Origin: JAFDZW01 sp964404255
GTDB taxonomy: Bacteria; Bacteroidota; Ignavibacteria; Palsa-1295
DNA: 64,000 bases
Direction of reading: 5' to 3'
Assembly (NCBI GenBank): GCA_964404255.1
Contig: CAYOJJ010000010.1
Span: 1 to 64,000 of the forward strand
This document shows, in pieces, positions 17,019 through 25,286 of the stretch. A model generated the notes under the pieces. That model was not told the origin of the DNA. It was given only the letters and a program-made list of their open reading frames with translations, and ran no database searches. Every line of letters starts with the position of its first letter. Position 1 is the stretch's first letter. The position numbers and the translations under genes are program-made.

Positions 17019-17801
17019 TTACTTTTCCTTTTTTTTGTGTACCCAACCATTTAATGTAAATCTACTATCTTCAAATTGTTTAGTAGGACAAATTACTGGC
17101 AATACCTCATGTATTTGATGGCTTTGAAAAACAATCATACTATTTTGGGGAGGTTCAATAATATATTCTACAGAATTAGAGATTTGTTGTATATCTGCCG
17201 TATTAAACAGTTTCAATTCACCGCCAGTAAAAGCTTTAGGTTCTCTGTAGAAATAGTATACAAAAGTAATGAGGCGGCCTTGTAAAGCTTTGTGGGCATT
17301 ATCACAATGAGCCTTAAAAAATTCATTATCATTGGAAGCAGTAAGTTGAACTTCAACATCAGAAACCTCAAATGGATCAATTTTAAGTTTTAGTAGTATC
17401 CAGGGCAGGTAGGAGAGGATTTTTTGCTGAAAAATAAGTCTGAATTGATCAGAGAGAAAAAAAACTTTCGAACGTCTGTAATTTGTATCTATTATTCCAT
17501 GCTCACCTTTGTTTTTTTCATATTTAAGTACTTTCGTAGGCTCAAACTTATCTTTATTTTCAAGAGTGACATTCAAAAGATCGTCAAATTCCTGCTTTAC
17601 TAAAAATTCTTCAAGCACAGCATATCCAAAATCTTTATTTTTGCTATCTTCACTGTCACCTATTCTATCAAAGATCAACGAACCAATACTATACTTTATT
17701 TTTTTTTCTACTAATATCGCTAATTCATTTCGATTTTGTTCCTTCAGCAATCGATATTTAATGTCCTTAATAAGTTCAATCTCAGCCTGCGAAAGATGCA
17801 T
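17019..17801 (-). CDS. 2OG-Fe(II) oxygenase, prolyl-4-hydroxylase-like
   Basis: 260 residues. The P4H/SM-20-type core is in residues 145-255: HCD gives H165 and D167 as metal ligands, then FVYYFYREPKAFTGGELKLF is the diagnostic strand pair. SMIVFQSHQIHEVLPV supplies H231, and EDSRFTLNGWV supplies R247 for the 2-oxoglutarate carboxylate. Every catalytic residue is therefore visible. The N-terminal 140 residues are helical and unassigned. In this family the reaction is hydroxylation coupled to oxidative decarboxylation of 2-oxoglutarate, often of proline in proteins. It is translationally adjacent to the second oxygenase (17017) and follows the proline-repeat protein gene, an attractive substrate. 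Confidence 0.88.
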   Translation of the reverse strand: MHLSQAEIELIKDIKYRLLKEQNRNELAILVEKKIKYSIGSLIFDRIGDSEDSKNKDFGYAVLEEFLVKQEFDDLLNVTLENKDKFEPTKVLKYEKNKGEHGIIDTNYRRSKVFFLSDQFRLIFQQKILSYLPWILLKLKIDPFEVSDVEVQLTASNDNEFFKAHCDNAHKALQGRLITFVYYFYREPKAFTGGELKLFNTADIQQISNSVEYIIEPPQNSMIVFQSHQIHEVLPVICPTKQFEDSRFTLNGWVHKKKEK

Positions 17802-17849
17802 TTGTACAAAGTATAGTTAATTCTATCTAAAATACATATATTTCGATTA

Positions 17850-19070
17850 TCAGCGTACAACACCCATCATAAATGAATTGCCCCCTAAACTTAACTCATG
17901 TTGTGTTTGATTATCTATGTCCCTGCAATATACTTTCCCAGATGTTGCATCCCAAACAAAATTTTGCCCCGGCACAAAATCATGGTTTTCGGTTCCTGGT
18001 GGTGGATTAAAATCTAACAAAATCCCCCTCTGATTTGACTTTTTCTTAATATCATCTAGATCAGTTAACTTGGGCCAGGTATATTGAATTTTATCTGCCC
18101 TTCCACTACTATCAATTTTAGTCCAAGTCTCTGGATTTCCATAAACAAAGCTAGTAATAATTAGAACGTCTAATTCGGGGAGTTGAGCTCCACCGCAGGC
18201 ATGAACAAGCTCGTGAAATAAAGTAGCTTCCGCAACATCTGGTGCAAAGTCTGGATAAATATTCGCAAGCATATTAGTATAGTTAAGACTAAGAGTATAA
18301 GGCCCTGGGTCTGTTCCCCTATTAAAAATAGTTTCACCCCAATCGCTTTGATTTTTAACGTTACACTTAATAATACCAATCTTACTAAATACTTGATCTT
18401 TTGACAAAAGGCACGTAATAATACTTTGCAATGCTTCTGAACAACCTGTTAGCAAACTTTCTAACCTTAATTTTTTTAGATCTAGTGTTTTGTTATCAGT
18501 TGAGTACAACCAACTACAAATTTTTTTTAGGCTATCCAATATAACCTTAATACTAGCACTATCCTTACAATCTGGATCAATCTTTTTCCTTAGCTGCTCC
18601 TCACTACAAGGATCATTTTTAGATCGAGGCGGATCAGGTGTGAGAACATGCCCTCCTTCATGCAACGCCCCACTTAATTGATCATTAATAACGGCTGACC
18701 AATCCCACGGATTAGTCCAATCTAATATCGGCCCTGGCGCGCTTGGAGGAAAAGGCGGAATCCAAGGGGAAGATATCGTATTATTACTTTGTTCAACGTC
18801 AACACCTCCTTTTTTATCGGGCATATTTTGAAAGTAAGGACTTCCTTGACCGGGTCCTGGACTTGGTGGGGTGGGCGGTGTTGGTGGTGTAGGGGGGGTA
18901 GGAGGAGTAGGAAGAACACTCCATCCAGTCCCTTGATTAGTTGGAAATCCCCCACCACCCGGATGATATACCGGGCTATCTGGATCTCCAGTAATTACAG
19001 GCCCCATAGGTCCAAATAGAGGATTAGGCATCAATATAGGGTTTACCGGAGGTGCAAGTGCTCTTGCCAT
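17850..19070 (-). CDS. Proline-repeat protein with HExxH motif
   Basis: 406 residues; no family recognised. The N-terminus is Pro/Gly-rich and contains a TPP tandem repeat (about residues 54-72, five or six units), encoded by a G-rich repetitive stretch around 18845-18915. A middle region (about 155-240) carries cysteines C155, C168, C185, C210, C220 and C236. The C-terminal part has LFHELVHACGG, giving the zinc-peptidase-type HELVH at 286-290. I cannot securely point to the third metal ligand. There is no signal peptide. It could be a protease acting on operon products, or a structural protein whose proline tract is modified by the two adjacent 2OG oxygenases. Genes lie 12 bp upstream and 48 bp downstream on the same strand. 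Confidence 0.75.
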   Translation of the reverse strand: MARALAPPVNPILMPNPLFGPMGPVITGDPDSPVYHPGGGGFPTNQGTGWSVLPTPPTPPTPPTPPTPPSPGPGQGSPYFQNMPDKKGGVDVEQSNNTISSPWIPPFPPSAPGPILDWTNPWDWSAVINDQLSGALHEGGHVLTPDPPRSKNDPCSEEQLRKKIDPDCKDSASIKVILDSLKKICSWLYSTDNKTLDLKKLRLESLLTGCSEALQSIITCLLSKDQVFSKIGIIKCNVKNQSDWGETIFNRGTDPGPYTLSLNYTNMLANIYPDFAPDVAEATLFHELVHACGGAQLPELDVLIITSFVYGNPETWTKIDSSGRADKIQYTWPKLTDLDDIKKKSNQRGILLDFNPPPGTENHDFVPGQNFVWDATSGKVYCRDIDNQTQHELSLGGNSFMMGVVR

Positions 19071-19082
19071 ATCAAATAAGGT

Positions 19083-19763
19083 TTATTTAACTGAAATCCA
19101 CTCCATTTCAAACATACTATTAACCGGGTACATACTGTTATCAATGGCACTAATTACCATATAAAAATGGCCATAGTGCTTTAGGGTTACAGCAAAATTT
19201 ACAATACCAAATAACCCAGGTTGAAATTGAAAAACAGGAATAGTACCAGGTACTCCGCCAGTAAAATTTCCGGCGCTTGTTGCATTATCTCTAAAACTAA
19301 GTTGAAGATTATTATAAGTTAACAATCCTAGATCTATTTGGAAGTTCATTTCCCATTCTACCCCACCCCTGAGGAAAAGCATATTTTTAACGGGTAGCGG
19401 GGTTGAAGAAGAGGTAAAATTTCCTCCTTGATGCTGCACTGTCCATTGAGCAGCATTCGCGACTGCTAGCTGATCATCCGAATGCAAGGCATTGCAAATA
19501 ATATCGCCGCGTAAAATAAATGGTGTAGGTCCCCAAGAACTTGCGCCAATAAAGTTAGAACTTCTTACAAAGCTTCCGGAAATACCATTCATCTTAACAT
19601 TTGCGATCAAATCTCGGGGGTCTTTAGGCTCGAAAGTAGGTAAATCATACCAACTTTGAGGTTTATTAGATCGCCTAATGTTATTCATGTTACGATTACC
19701 ATTCCCGCAACCGCAACTGGAAGCCCCATGGTCACATTTAGGAGAATATATAAAATTAGCCAT
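19083..19763 (-). CDS. Beta-rich protein with Cys/Gly/Asn-rich N-terminal extension (paralogue A)
   Basis: 226 residues; no known family. It is homologous over its whole body to the next gene: both have PQSWYDLP, KDPR.LIA, a SSNFIGASSW-type segment, LHSDD.L.VANAAQWTV, a RGG.EW segment, NATSAG.FTG, GTIPVFQFQ and an ending close to MFEMEW. Paralogue A has about 35 extra N-terminal residues containing CDHGASSCGCGNGN, a possible metal-binding or leader-like tail. The body looks like a beta-sandwich. There is no signal peptide or transmembrane segment. It lies 17 bp after paralogue B and 12 bp before the HExxH gene in the same operon. Confidence 0.75.
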   Translation of the reverse strand: MANFIYSPKCDHGASSCGCGNGNRNMNNIRRSNKPQSWYDLPTFEPKDPRDLIANVKMNGISGSFVRSSNFIGASSWGPTPFILRGDIICNALHSDDQLAVANAAQWTVQHQGGNFTSSSTPLPVKNMLFLRGGVEWEMNFQIDLGLLTYNNLQLSFRDNATSAGNFTGGVPGTIPVFQFQPGLFGIVNFAVTLKHYGHFYMVISAIDNSMYPVNSMFEMEWISVK

Positions 19764-19779
19764 GATAGATTACCGTATA

Positions 19780-20358
19780 CTATTCTACTACATGCCACTC
19801 CATTTCAAACATACTGTAGTTAGCACTTCCATCCTTGGCACTTAAGACCATTGCAAATCTTCCCAGCATATTTACAGTAACAGAAAAAGTTACTACTCCG
19901 GTAAGACCTGACTGAAATTGGAATACAGGAATTGTACCGGTTGCTGTGCCAGTAAAATCGCCAGCGCTGGTAGCATTTTCTCGTATACTCAATTGTAAGC
20001 CCGAATAAACTCCTATACCTAAATCGATGCTAAAAGTATTTTGCCATTCAGTACCTCCTCTCATAAAAATCAATTTTCTTATAGGTGGAGGCGTACTGGA
20101 TGAAGTATTTATTCCCTGATGAGCTACAGTCCACTGTGCAGCATTGGCAACTGAAAGCATATCATCAGAGTGTAGAGAAGTACACACTAAACTTCCTTGT
20201 AATGCAAAAGGACTGGCGATCCAACTGGAAGCACCGATAAAATTAGTACTCCTAGTGAAAACACCGGGTACACCATTAATCATTGCTTCAGCAATTAATA
20301 CTCTTGGATCTTTAGGCGGTAAAATCGGAAGATCGTACCAACTTTGAGGTAAATTCAT
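19780..20358 (-). CDS. Beta-rich protein (paralogue B), first gene of the AT-rich operon
   Basis: 192 residues, paralogous to the neighbour at 19083-19763 but lacking its Cys-rich N-terminal extension: the protein begins directly with MNLPQSWYDLPILPPKDPR. The body contains FIGASSW, LHSDDMLSVANAAQWTVAH and SIRENATSAGDFTG. It has no cysteine cluster and no export signal. A minus-strand TAGATTTG box (20385-20392) lies 27 bp upstream of the start, so this is likely the promoter-proximal gene of the six-gene run. Function unknown; the pair may be subunits of one assembly. Confidence 0.75.
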   Translation of the reverse strand: MNLPQSWYDLPILPPKDPRVLIAEAMINGVPGVFTRSTNFIGASSWIASPFALQGSLVCTSLHSDDMLSVANAAQWTVAHQGINTSSSTPPPIRKLIFMRGGTEWQNTFSIDLGIGVYSGLQLSIRENATSAGDFTGTATGTIPVFQFQSGLTGVVTFSVTVNMLGRFAMVLSAKDGSANYSMFEMEWHVVE

Positions 20359-20384
20359 AGTGTTTGGATAAGTAATATTAAAGA

Positions 20385-20392
20385 CAAATCTA
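20385..20392 (-). promoter_or_regulatory. Bacteroidota-type -7 box for the AT-rich operon
   Basis: On the minus strand it reads TAGATTTG, matching TAnnTTTG, 27 bp before the ATG of paralogue B. The spacing is the same as at 9052-9059 and 30977-30984. Confidence 0.5.
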
Positions 20393-20551
20393 CAAAATTT
20401 TTTTTTTCGTTAAAGTTCCTTTATTAAAATTAGAAAATTATTATCTCAATAGTCCGTAATTTAATCCTTCTGTACTTGATTCCCTTTTCTCCTATTTCCT
20501 CCACTATTTCGTTCTCCTTTCTCTCCTGAAACTTCACCACCCCCCTGACGT

Positions 20552-20599
20552 TTAATAGAATTGTTATTTGCCCCTCGTGCCCTGGGGCTGTTCTATTAA
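20552..20599. promoter_or_regulatory. Inverted repeat / leader hairpin upstream of htrA
   Basis: TTAATAGAA (20552-20560) pairs perfectly with TTCTATTAA (20591-20599). Inside it, GCCCC (20570-20574) pairs with GGGGC (20584-20588), giving a two-tier hairpin that ends 29 bp before the htrA ATG. It could be a regulator site or an mRNA leader structure. It does not match the CIRCE heat-shock operator. Confidence 0.5.
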
Positions 20600-20628
20600 C
20601 GACTTTTACAAAGGATAGAAAAACTCAT

Positions 20629-22257
20629 ATGAAATCCAAATTACATACAGCACGCCCGTTTCTGTTGGTGGCCTTTGGCGTGATGTTTGGTCTGGGGCTT
20701 GTCGTCGCTCAGGGCGGCCTCTCCAAGCTCAATCTTGCCTTTGGCGCCGGCGATCTTATGGAGCTCGGCGGACCGACTCCTAACATCCCCGAAGCTGCCG
20801 GGTTGCAGCAGATGAACACCGCCTTCCGAGCGATCGCCAAAGCTATTCAGCCGACGGTCGTCTCGATCAATGTGAAGACCGAAGCTCCGAAGCGTTCTTC
20901 TAAAAAAGGCGATAATGGCGGTCAGCTCGACCCCAACAACCCTTTCCATTTCTTTTTCAATAACCCCGGCGGCGGCGGCGGTGACGATGACGAAGATGGT
21001 GGTTTCCCATTCCCCTTCGGCAATCAGGGCCCGAGCGAAGGTCTCGGCTCCGGTGTCATCATTACGAGCGATGGCTATATCTTAACGAATAACCACGTCG
21101 TAGCCGATGCCGCAAAGAAAGGCGGCGTTACGGTAAAGCTTAACGACAAACGTACCTTCGAAGGACGCGTTGTCGGTACCGACCCGACGACGGATCTTGC
21201 GGTAGTAAAGATCGAAGCAAGCGGCCTGCCGGTTGCAGCGCTCGGGAATTCCGAGGATGTGCAGATCGGCGATTGGGTTCTGGCCGTAGGTAATCCGCTT
21301 GGGCTCGAATCGACGGTTACGAAAGGTATCGTTAGTTCGATGGGCCGTAAGCTCGATATGCCGGTACAGGGCACTTCGAAAGACGGCGCTTATAGCATAG
21401 CCGATTTTATCCAGACCGATGCCGCGATCAACCCCGGTAATTCCGGTGGTGGTCTGTTCAATGTGAAGGGCGAGGTCATCGGTATCAATGCCGCGATCGC
21501 CACCCGTACGGGTATGTTCGCCGGATATGGTTTTGCTATCCCGGTCAACCTGGCAAAGGTTGTCGCTACCGATCTTATTAAGAACGGCAAAGTAAATCGC
21601 GGGTATATCGGTGTGAATATTCGCCCGGTCGATGCAACCGATGCCGAAGCGCTTGGTCTTGGTTCGCCGCGCGGTGTTCGTATCGAAAATACCGTCAAAG
21701 GCAGCGCCGGTTCGGAAGCCGGTCTCAAGCCGAACGATATTATTCTTTCCGTCGATGGTCATGAGACCAATGAGCCAAACCAGTTACAGGGTATGATCGC
21801 TATGCACCATGTAGGCGATCTTGTAAAACTACATGTCTGGCGCGGTGGCAAAGAAATCGATATTCCGGTTCGCCTGCGCGGCCGCGATAACGATATTGCG
21901 ATGAACGATGATCAGCCGGAAGAAAATATCAATAAGCGCGATGTCGTCAGCGAAAAAGAAACGGCCACGCTCGATAACATCGGCCTCACGGTTCGTAACC
22001 TCAATGGCGGCGATAAAGACAAATACCATGTAACCTATGGTGTCTATGTAACGAGCGTTCAGCCGGCTTCGGAATCGTACGACCGAGGCATCGGTGCTAT
22101 CGGTAAAGTTATTACCGAAGTTGCCCGCAAACCGGTGCATAATGTTTCCGAATTTGAAAATGCGATCAATAGCGCAAAAGGAAAGGCAATCGGCCTGAAC
22201 CTCCGCGACGATCAGGGCAATGACCGTTTCGTAAGTATGAAAGTACCGAACGACTAA
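20629..22257 (+). CDS. degP: Do/DegP-like periplasmic serine protease (HtrA)
   Basis: 542 residues. An N-terminal hydrophobic anchor/signal (about 10-28) is followed by a trypsin-like protease domain with the full triad: H156 in TNNHVVAD, D189 in TTDLAVVKI and S272 in NPGNSGGGLF. Two PDZ domains follow (about 300-395, starting GYIGVNIRPV, and about 455-540, with VYVTSVQPASESYDRG). A flexible loop at about 103-135 is rich in Gly and Asp (NNPGGGGGDDDEDGG). HtrA enzymes degrade or refold damaged envelope proteins. An unusual inverted repeat precedes the gene, and a terminator at 22275-22302 is shared with the convergent kinase gene. Confidence 0.96.
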   Translation: MKSKLHTARPFLLVAFGVMFGLGLVVAQGGLSKLNLAFGAGDLMELGGPTPNIPEAAGLQQMNTAFRAIAKAIQPTVVSINVKTEAPKRSSKKGDNGGQLDPNNPFHFFFNNPGGGGGDDDEDGGFPFPFGNQGPSEGLGSGVIITSDGYILTNNHVVADAAKKGGVTVKLNDKRTFEGRVVGTDPTTDLAVVKIEASGLPVAALGNSEDVQIGDWVLAVGNPLGLESTVTKGIVSSMGRKLDMPVQGTSKDGAYSIADFIQTDAAINPGNSGGGLFNVKGEVIGINAAIATRTGMFAGYGFAIPVNLAKVVATDLIKNGKVNRGYIGVNIRPVDATDAEALGLGSPRGVRIENTVKGSAGSEAGLKPNDIILSVDGHETNEPNQLQGMIAMHHVGDLVKLHVWRGGKEIDIPVRLRGRDNDIAMNDDQPEENINKRDVVSEKETATLDNIGLTVRNLNGGDKDKYHVTYGVYVTSVQPASESYDRGIGAIGKVITEVARKPVHNVSEFENAINSAKGKAIGLNLRDDQGNDRFVSMKVPND

Positions 22258-22274
22258 CGGCAATACTTTTTAAT

Positions 22275-22302
22275 AAAAAAACCCGCTTTGGCGGGTTTTT
22301 TT
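22275..22302. terminator. Bidirectional intrinsic terminator between htrA and pfkB-type gene
   Basis: A 12-bp perfect stem (22275-22286 with 22291-22302) has the core ACCCGC/GCGGGT, a four-base loop, an A-run on one side and a T-run on the other. It can serve both convergent operons. Confidence 0.93.
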
Positions 22303-22320
22303 ATTTTTAAATTTTACCGC

Positions 22321-23259
22321 TCACTCATCTCCTTCGAAAGCCGAAAGCTCGCGGATCTGCAGAAAGCGTTCGTAGATCTCGTCTTTTTGCAGATTTTCGA
22401 TCGCTTCGGTCGAGAACTTCGAGCAGCAATAGCTTGCCAGCACTGTTCCGTAGATCACCGCGCGTTTGCAATCTTCATAATTGATGCTTCCGCGCTTAGC
22501 GAGATACCCGGCAAAGCCTCCCATAAAGGTATCGCCGGCGCCGGTAGGATCGAAGATATCTTCAAGCGGATAGCTCGGAGCCGAGAAGAAATTATCGTCA
22601 TAAAATAGGAGCGCTCCGTGCTCGCCTTTTTTGATAATAACAATTCGTGTACCGTCGGGAGAAAGCATTTGCTGCAGCTTTCTGCCACAGACGATTAGAC
22701 TCGGATGTTCGACGAGCAGGCGCGCTTCACTATCGTTAATGACCAGTGCATTTGCGCGCGATAACGTCTTCATCAGAGAGTCATGCGCTCCGGTGATCCA
22801 GAAATTCATCGTATCGAGAATGATAAGCTTTGGTTTTACCGTAAGCTGATCGATTACCTCGAGCTGCAGATCGGGCGCCACATTACCGAGCACGAGCATA
22901 TCCGGCGAAGTAGCTGCCTGGGGCACTTTCGGTTTGAAATCGGCAAGAACATTAAGCTCCGTAACAAGCGTATCACGCGTATTCATATCGTAATGGTAAC
23001 GGCCATGCCAGAAGAAGGTCTTGCCTCCTTTGACGACCTCGACTCCCGAAATATCGAAGTTATGCGAGCGAAGTAAATTCCAGCCGTGATCCGGAAAATC
23101 TTCTCCGACGACACCGACAAGAGAAATATCTTTTCCTTCAAGAAAATAATTAGCGGCAAGAGCGATATAGGTTGCACTGCCACCGAGTGCTCGTTCTTTA
23201 ACAGCAAAGGGTGTTTCGAGCGTATCGACGGCAAGCGTCCCGACTACAAGAAGCGACAT
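22321..23259 (-). CDS. PfkB family sugar kinase
   Basis: 312 residues, ribokinase-like. The GGSATYIALAANYF segment near residue 26 is the N-terminal substrate/ATP motif, and DPTGAGDTFMGGFAGYLA near 237 is the C-terminal PfkB signature with the catalytic aspartate. The substrate cannot be read from the sequence; relatives phosphorylate sugars, nucleosides or ADP-sugars. It is the last gene of a minus-strand run with a GmhB-like phosphatase, a polyprenyl-P sugar transferase and a glycosyltransferase, which suggests a role in activating a sugar for surface polysaccharide. The gap to the phosphatase gene is 63 bp. Confidence 0.92.
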   Translation of the reverse strand: MSLLVVGTLAVDTLETPFAVKERALGGSATYIALAANYFLEGKDISLVGVVGEDFPDHGWNLLRSHNFDISGVEVVKGGKTFFWHGRYHYDMNTRDTLVTELNVLADFKPKVPQAATSPDMLVLGNVAPDLQLEVIDQLTVKPKLIILDTMNFWITGAHDSLMKTLSRANALVINDSEARLLVEHPSLIVCGRKLQQMLSPDGTRIVIIKKGEHGALLFYDDNFFSAPSYPLEDIFDPTGAGDTFMGGFAGYLAKRGSINYEDCKRAVIYGTVLASYCCSKFSTEAIENLQKDEIYERFLQIRELSAFEGDE

Positions 23260-23322
23260 GAATACGAATAATTGATTATAAAAAAGAAAGCGATCGTAAC
23301 GATCGCCTGCAAAAATACGGGT

Positions 23323-23841
23323 TTATGCGAGGATGCTCGGCAGTTCGCTCAGTTGCGAGATGACGTAGGTTGCCGTTGACGGAGCCGTCTCATGGGTATT
23401 CTGAAGGAAGATCGTTTTTGTACCGGCACGTTCACCGGCCTCGATGTCGCTCGGAGAATCGCCGATAAAATAACTGGCGGCAAGATCAATATTCCATTTA
23501 TCGCGAGCTTCGAAGATCATCGCAGGCGAAGGCTTGCGGCGCGGTGAATCGTTATTAGGATCGGTACAGGAAATAATACCATCGAACTGCACGCCATAAT
23601 TTATAAGGAGGCTTTCCTGCATCTTTGCGTGAACGGCGTTGAGGTCCGATTCTTTCATGAGCCCGGTGCCGACTCCGCGCTGATTGGTAATGATGATGGC
23701 AAGGTAGCCTTTTGTTTTTACGGCTTTGAGCGCATCACCAATATCGGTAAGGAATTCGAATTCTTCCCAATGGCGGACATAGCCGCCGAGAATACGGGTA
23801 TTAACTATACCATCGCGATCAAAAAAAACTGCCCGATTCAT
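23323..23841 (-). CDS. HAD-IIIA phosphatase, GmhB-like (heptose bisphosphate / histidinol phosphatase family)
   Basis: 172 residues from the ATG at 23841, which overlaps the upstream stop codon by one base (TGATG). HAD motif I FFDRDGIVN has the nucleophile/acid aspartate pair at positions 8 and 10 or so, motif II is ITNQRGVG, and motif IV is GDSPSDIEAGERAG. Between them RRKPSPAMIFEA carries the motif III lysine. The D-glycero-D-manno-heptose-1,7-bisphosphate 7-phosphatase GmhB has this layout, but typical GmhB zinc cysteines (CxH...CxC) are not seen here; only one Cys occurs in SCTDPN. The exact substrate is open. Neighbouring genes point to nucleotide-sugar or polysaccharide synthesis. Confidence 0.88.
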   Translation of the reverse strand: MNRAVFFDRDGIVNTRILGGYVRHWEEFEFLTDIGDALKAVKTKGYLAIIITNQRGVGTGLMKESDLNAVHAKMQESLLINYGVQFDGIISCTDPNNDSPRRKPSPAMIFEARDKWNIDLAASYFIGDSPSDIEAGERAGTKTIFLQNTHETAPSTATYVISQLSELPSILA

Positions 23842-25286
23842 CAATAAGCGTTCTTATCTCCGGTGAACATTTTCACGATCGTTTTGCCGATGATCTCCAG
23901 ATCGAAGGAGAACGACCAATGCTCGATATAATACACATCGTAATGTACGCGCCGCTCCATCTTTTCGGATGTTTCGGTTGCGCCGCGAAATCCATTGATC
24001 TGCGCCCAGCCGGTAACCCCAGGCTTCACAAAGTGGCGCACCATGTAGCTGCCAATGATCTTGCGGTAATCCTCCGTATGCTTAAGCATGTGCGGGCGCG
24101 GCCCGACGACCGACATATCTCCTTTGAGGACGTTCCAGAATTGCGGAAGTTCATCGAAATTCGTGCGCCGGAGAATACGGCCGACAAGCGTAAGGCGCGG
24201 ATCGTCCGGTACGGCCTGCATTGAATCGGCAACGCTTTGATCGAGCACGCGCATCGTGCGGAATTTGTAGCAGACGAATGGCTTGCCATCTTCTCCGTTA
24301 CGAAGCTGCTTAAATATCACCGGGCCTTTTGAGGTAAGTTTAATTGCAATCGCACTAATAAGATAAACAATAGGAAAGACTGTTAGTAGTATCATCGAGC
24401 TGAATATAATGTCGAAGATACGCTTAGCCCGTTTATTCACGATCTCATCGAGCGGAGCTTCACGCATCCGTACCAAAGAGAAATCGCCAACCTCTTCGAT
24501 CATGCGTTTGCCTTCATAGGCAGCATAATCATTCGGGATGACACTTACCCTTATACATTGGTCTTCACAGGCAGTAACAAGTTCGGCGATCGTTTCTTCA
24601 CTCGCTTTCGGTAATGCAATGACGACTTCATCGACAGGGCGCGTCGCAGTAACCGAACTCAGCTCGCCAAGTTTTCCGAGGATCATGGGCCGCACGCGGC
24701 TGGTGATACCGTTATCGTCAAGAAAGCCAATGACATGATACCCATAGGATGGGTTGCCGGAAACCGTTTGGAAAAATTTTTCTCCTATTCTTCCGGCGCC
24801 AATGATAAGTACTTCCCGCCTGTCTTCGGGTGATGGTATGCCGTGCATCGCCATTCGCAGAATAAGCCGGTAGAGCAGCAGCAGCGTCGTTGAGAGCAGG
24901 AAGAAATACATCAGGAAGAGCCTTGAATAGAAATTGTACCCGCCTTGCGAAACGATATACAATAGACCTGCCATCGTAAGCAAGGCCATCATTCTAAAGA
25001 CGCCGGTCGCCTGTTCTGGCGAAGAAGGGGTTTCCCTTTTATAGAATCCGGTCACCAGCGCTACTCCGATCCAGGCAGCCGTCAGGCAAATTTCAAACGG
25101 GAAGTAGATCGTCCTCGGAGCACCTCCCAGAAATTCCGGCGCGGCGAAGATCGGAGATAAAAATCTTACAATGAACGCGAGATGAAATGCAAGATTCAGA
25201 AGAACCAGGTCACCAATAAGCATAGTAAACCGCACCGCCAAAGGGCGTTTCTTCCCTCCTGCCGTTACTGCGCTTTGCAATGCCAT
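23841..25286 (-). CDS. Undecaprenyl-phosphate sugar phosphotransferase (WcaJ/PglC-like bacterial sugar transferase)
   Basis: 481 residues from the ATG at 25286, which forms a TAATG overlap with the stop of the upstream glycosyltransferase; a longer frame to 25394 overlaps that gene heavily. The N-terminal half has about four membrane segments (for example FTMLIGDLVLLNLAFHLAF and FLMYFFLLSTTLLLLYR) and a CoA-binding/Rossmann-like stretch with REVLIIGAGRIGEKFF. The C-terminal catalytic part contains KRIFDIIFSSMILLTVFP, KFRTMRV, LRRTNFDELPQFWNVLKGD, MSVVGPRPH and KPGVTGWAQINGFRG. The enzyme transfers a sugar-1-phosphate onto undecaprenyl phosphate, the first membrane step of exopolysaccharide or O-antigen synthesis. 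Confidence 0.94.
   Translation of the reverse strand: MALQSAVTAGGKKRPLAVRFTMLIGDLVLLNLAFHLAFIVRFLSPIFAAPEFLGGAPRTIYFPFEICLTAAWIGVALVTGFYKRETPSSPEQATGVFRMMALLTMAGLLYIVSQGGYNFYSRLFLMYFFLLSTTLLLLYRLILRMAMHGIPSPEDRREVLIIGAGRIGEKFFQTVSGNPSYGYHVIGFLDDNGITSRVRPMILGKLGELSSVTATRPVDEVVIALPKASEETIAELVTACEDQCIRVSVIPNDYAAYEGKRMIEEVGDFSLVRMREAPLDEIVNKRAKRIFDIIFSSMILLTVFPIVYLISAIAIKLTSKGPVIFKQLRNGEDGKPFVCYKFRTMRVLDQSVADSMQAVPDDPRLTLVGRILRRTNFDELPQFWNVLKGDMSVVGPRPHMLKHTEDYRKIIGSYMVRHFVKPGVTGWAQINGFRGATETSEKMERRVHYDVYYIEHWSFSFDLEIIGKTIVKMFTGDKNAY

Noticed and set aside
18841..18915. Short tandem repeat that might be mistaken for a CRISPR or microsatellite
   Set aside because: The repeat is in frame and encodes the TPP tract of the HExxH protein. 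No CRISPR-like spacers or cas genes are present in the window.
21082..21762. 226-residue minus-strand frame opposite htrA
   Set aside because: It is antisense to the conserved protease and PDZ domains; no independent signals were found.
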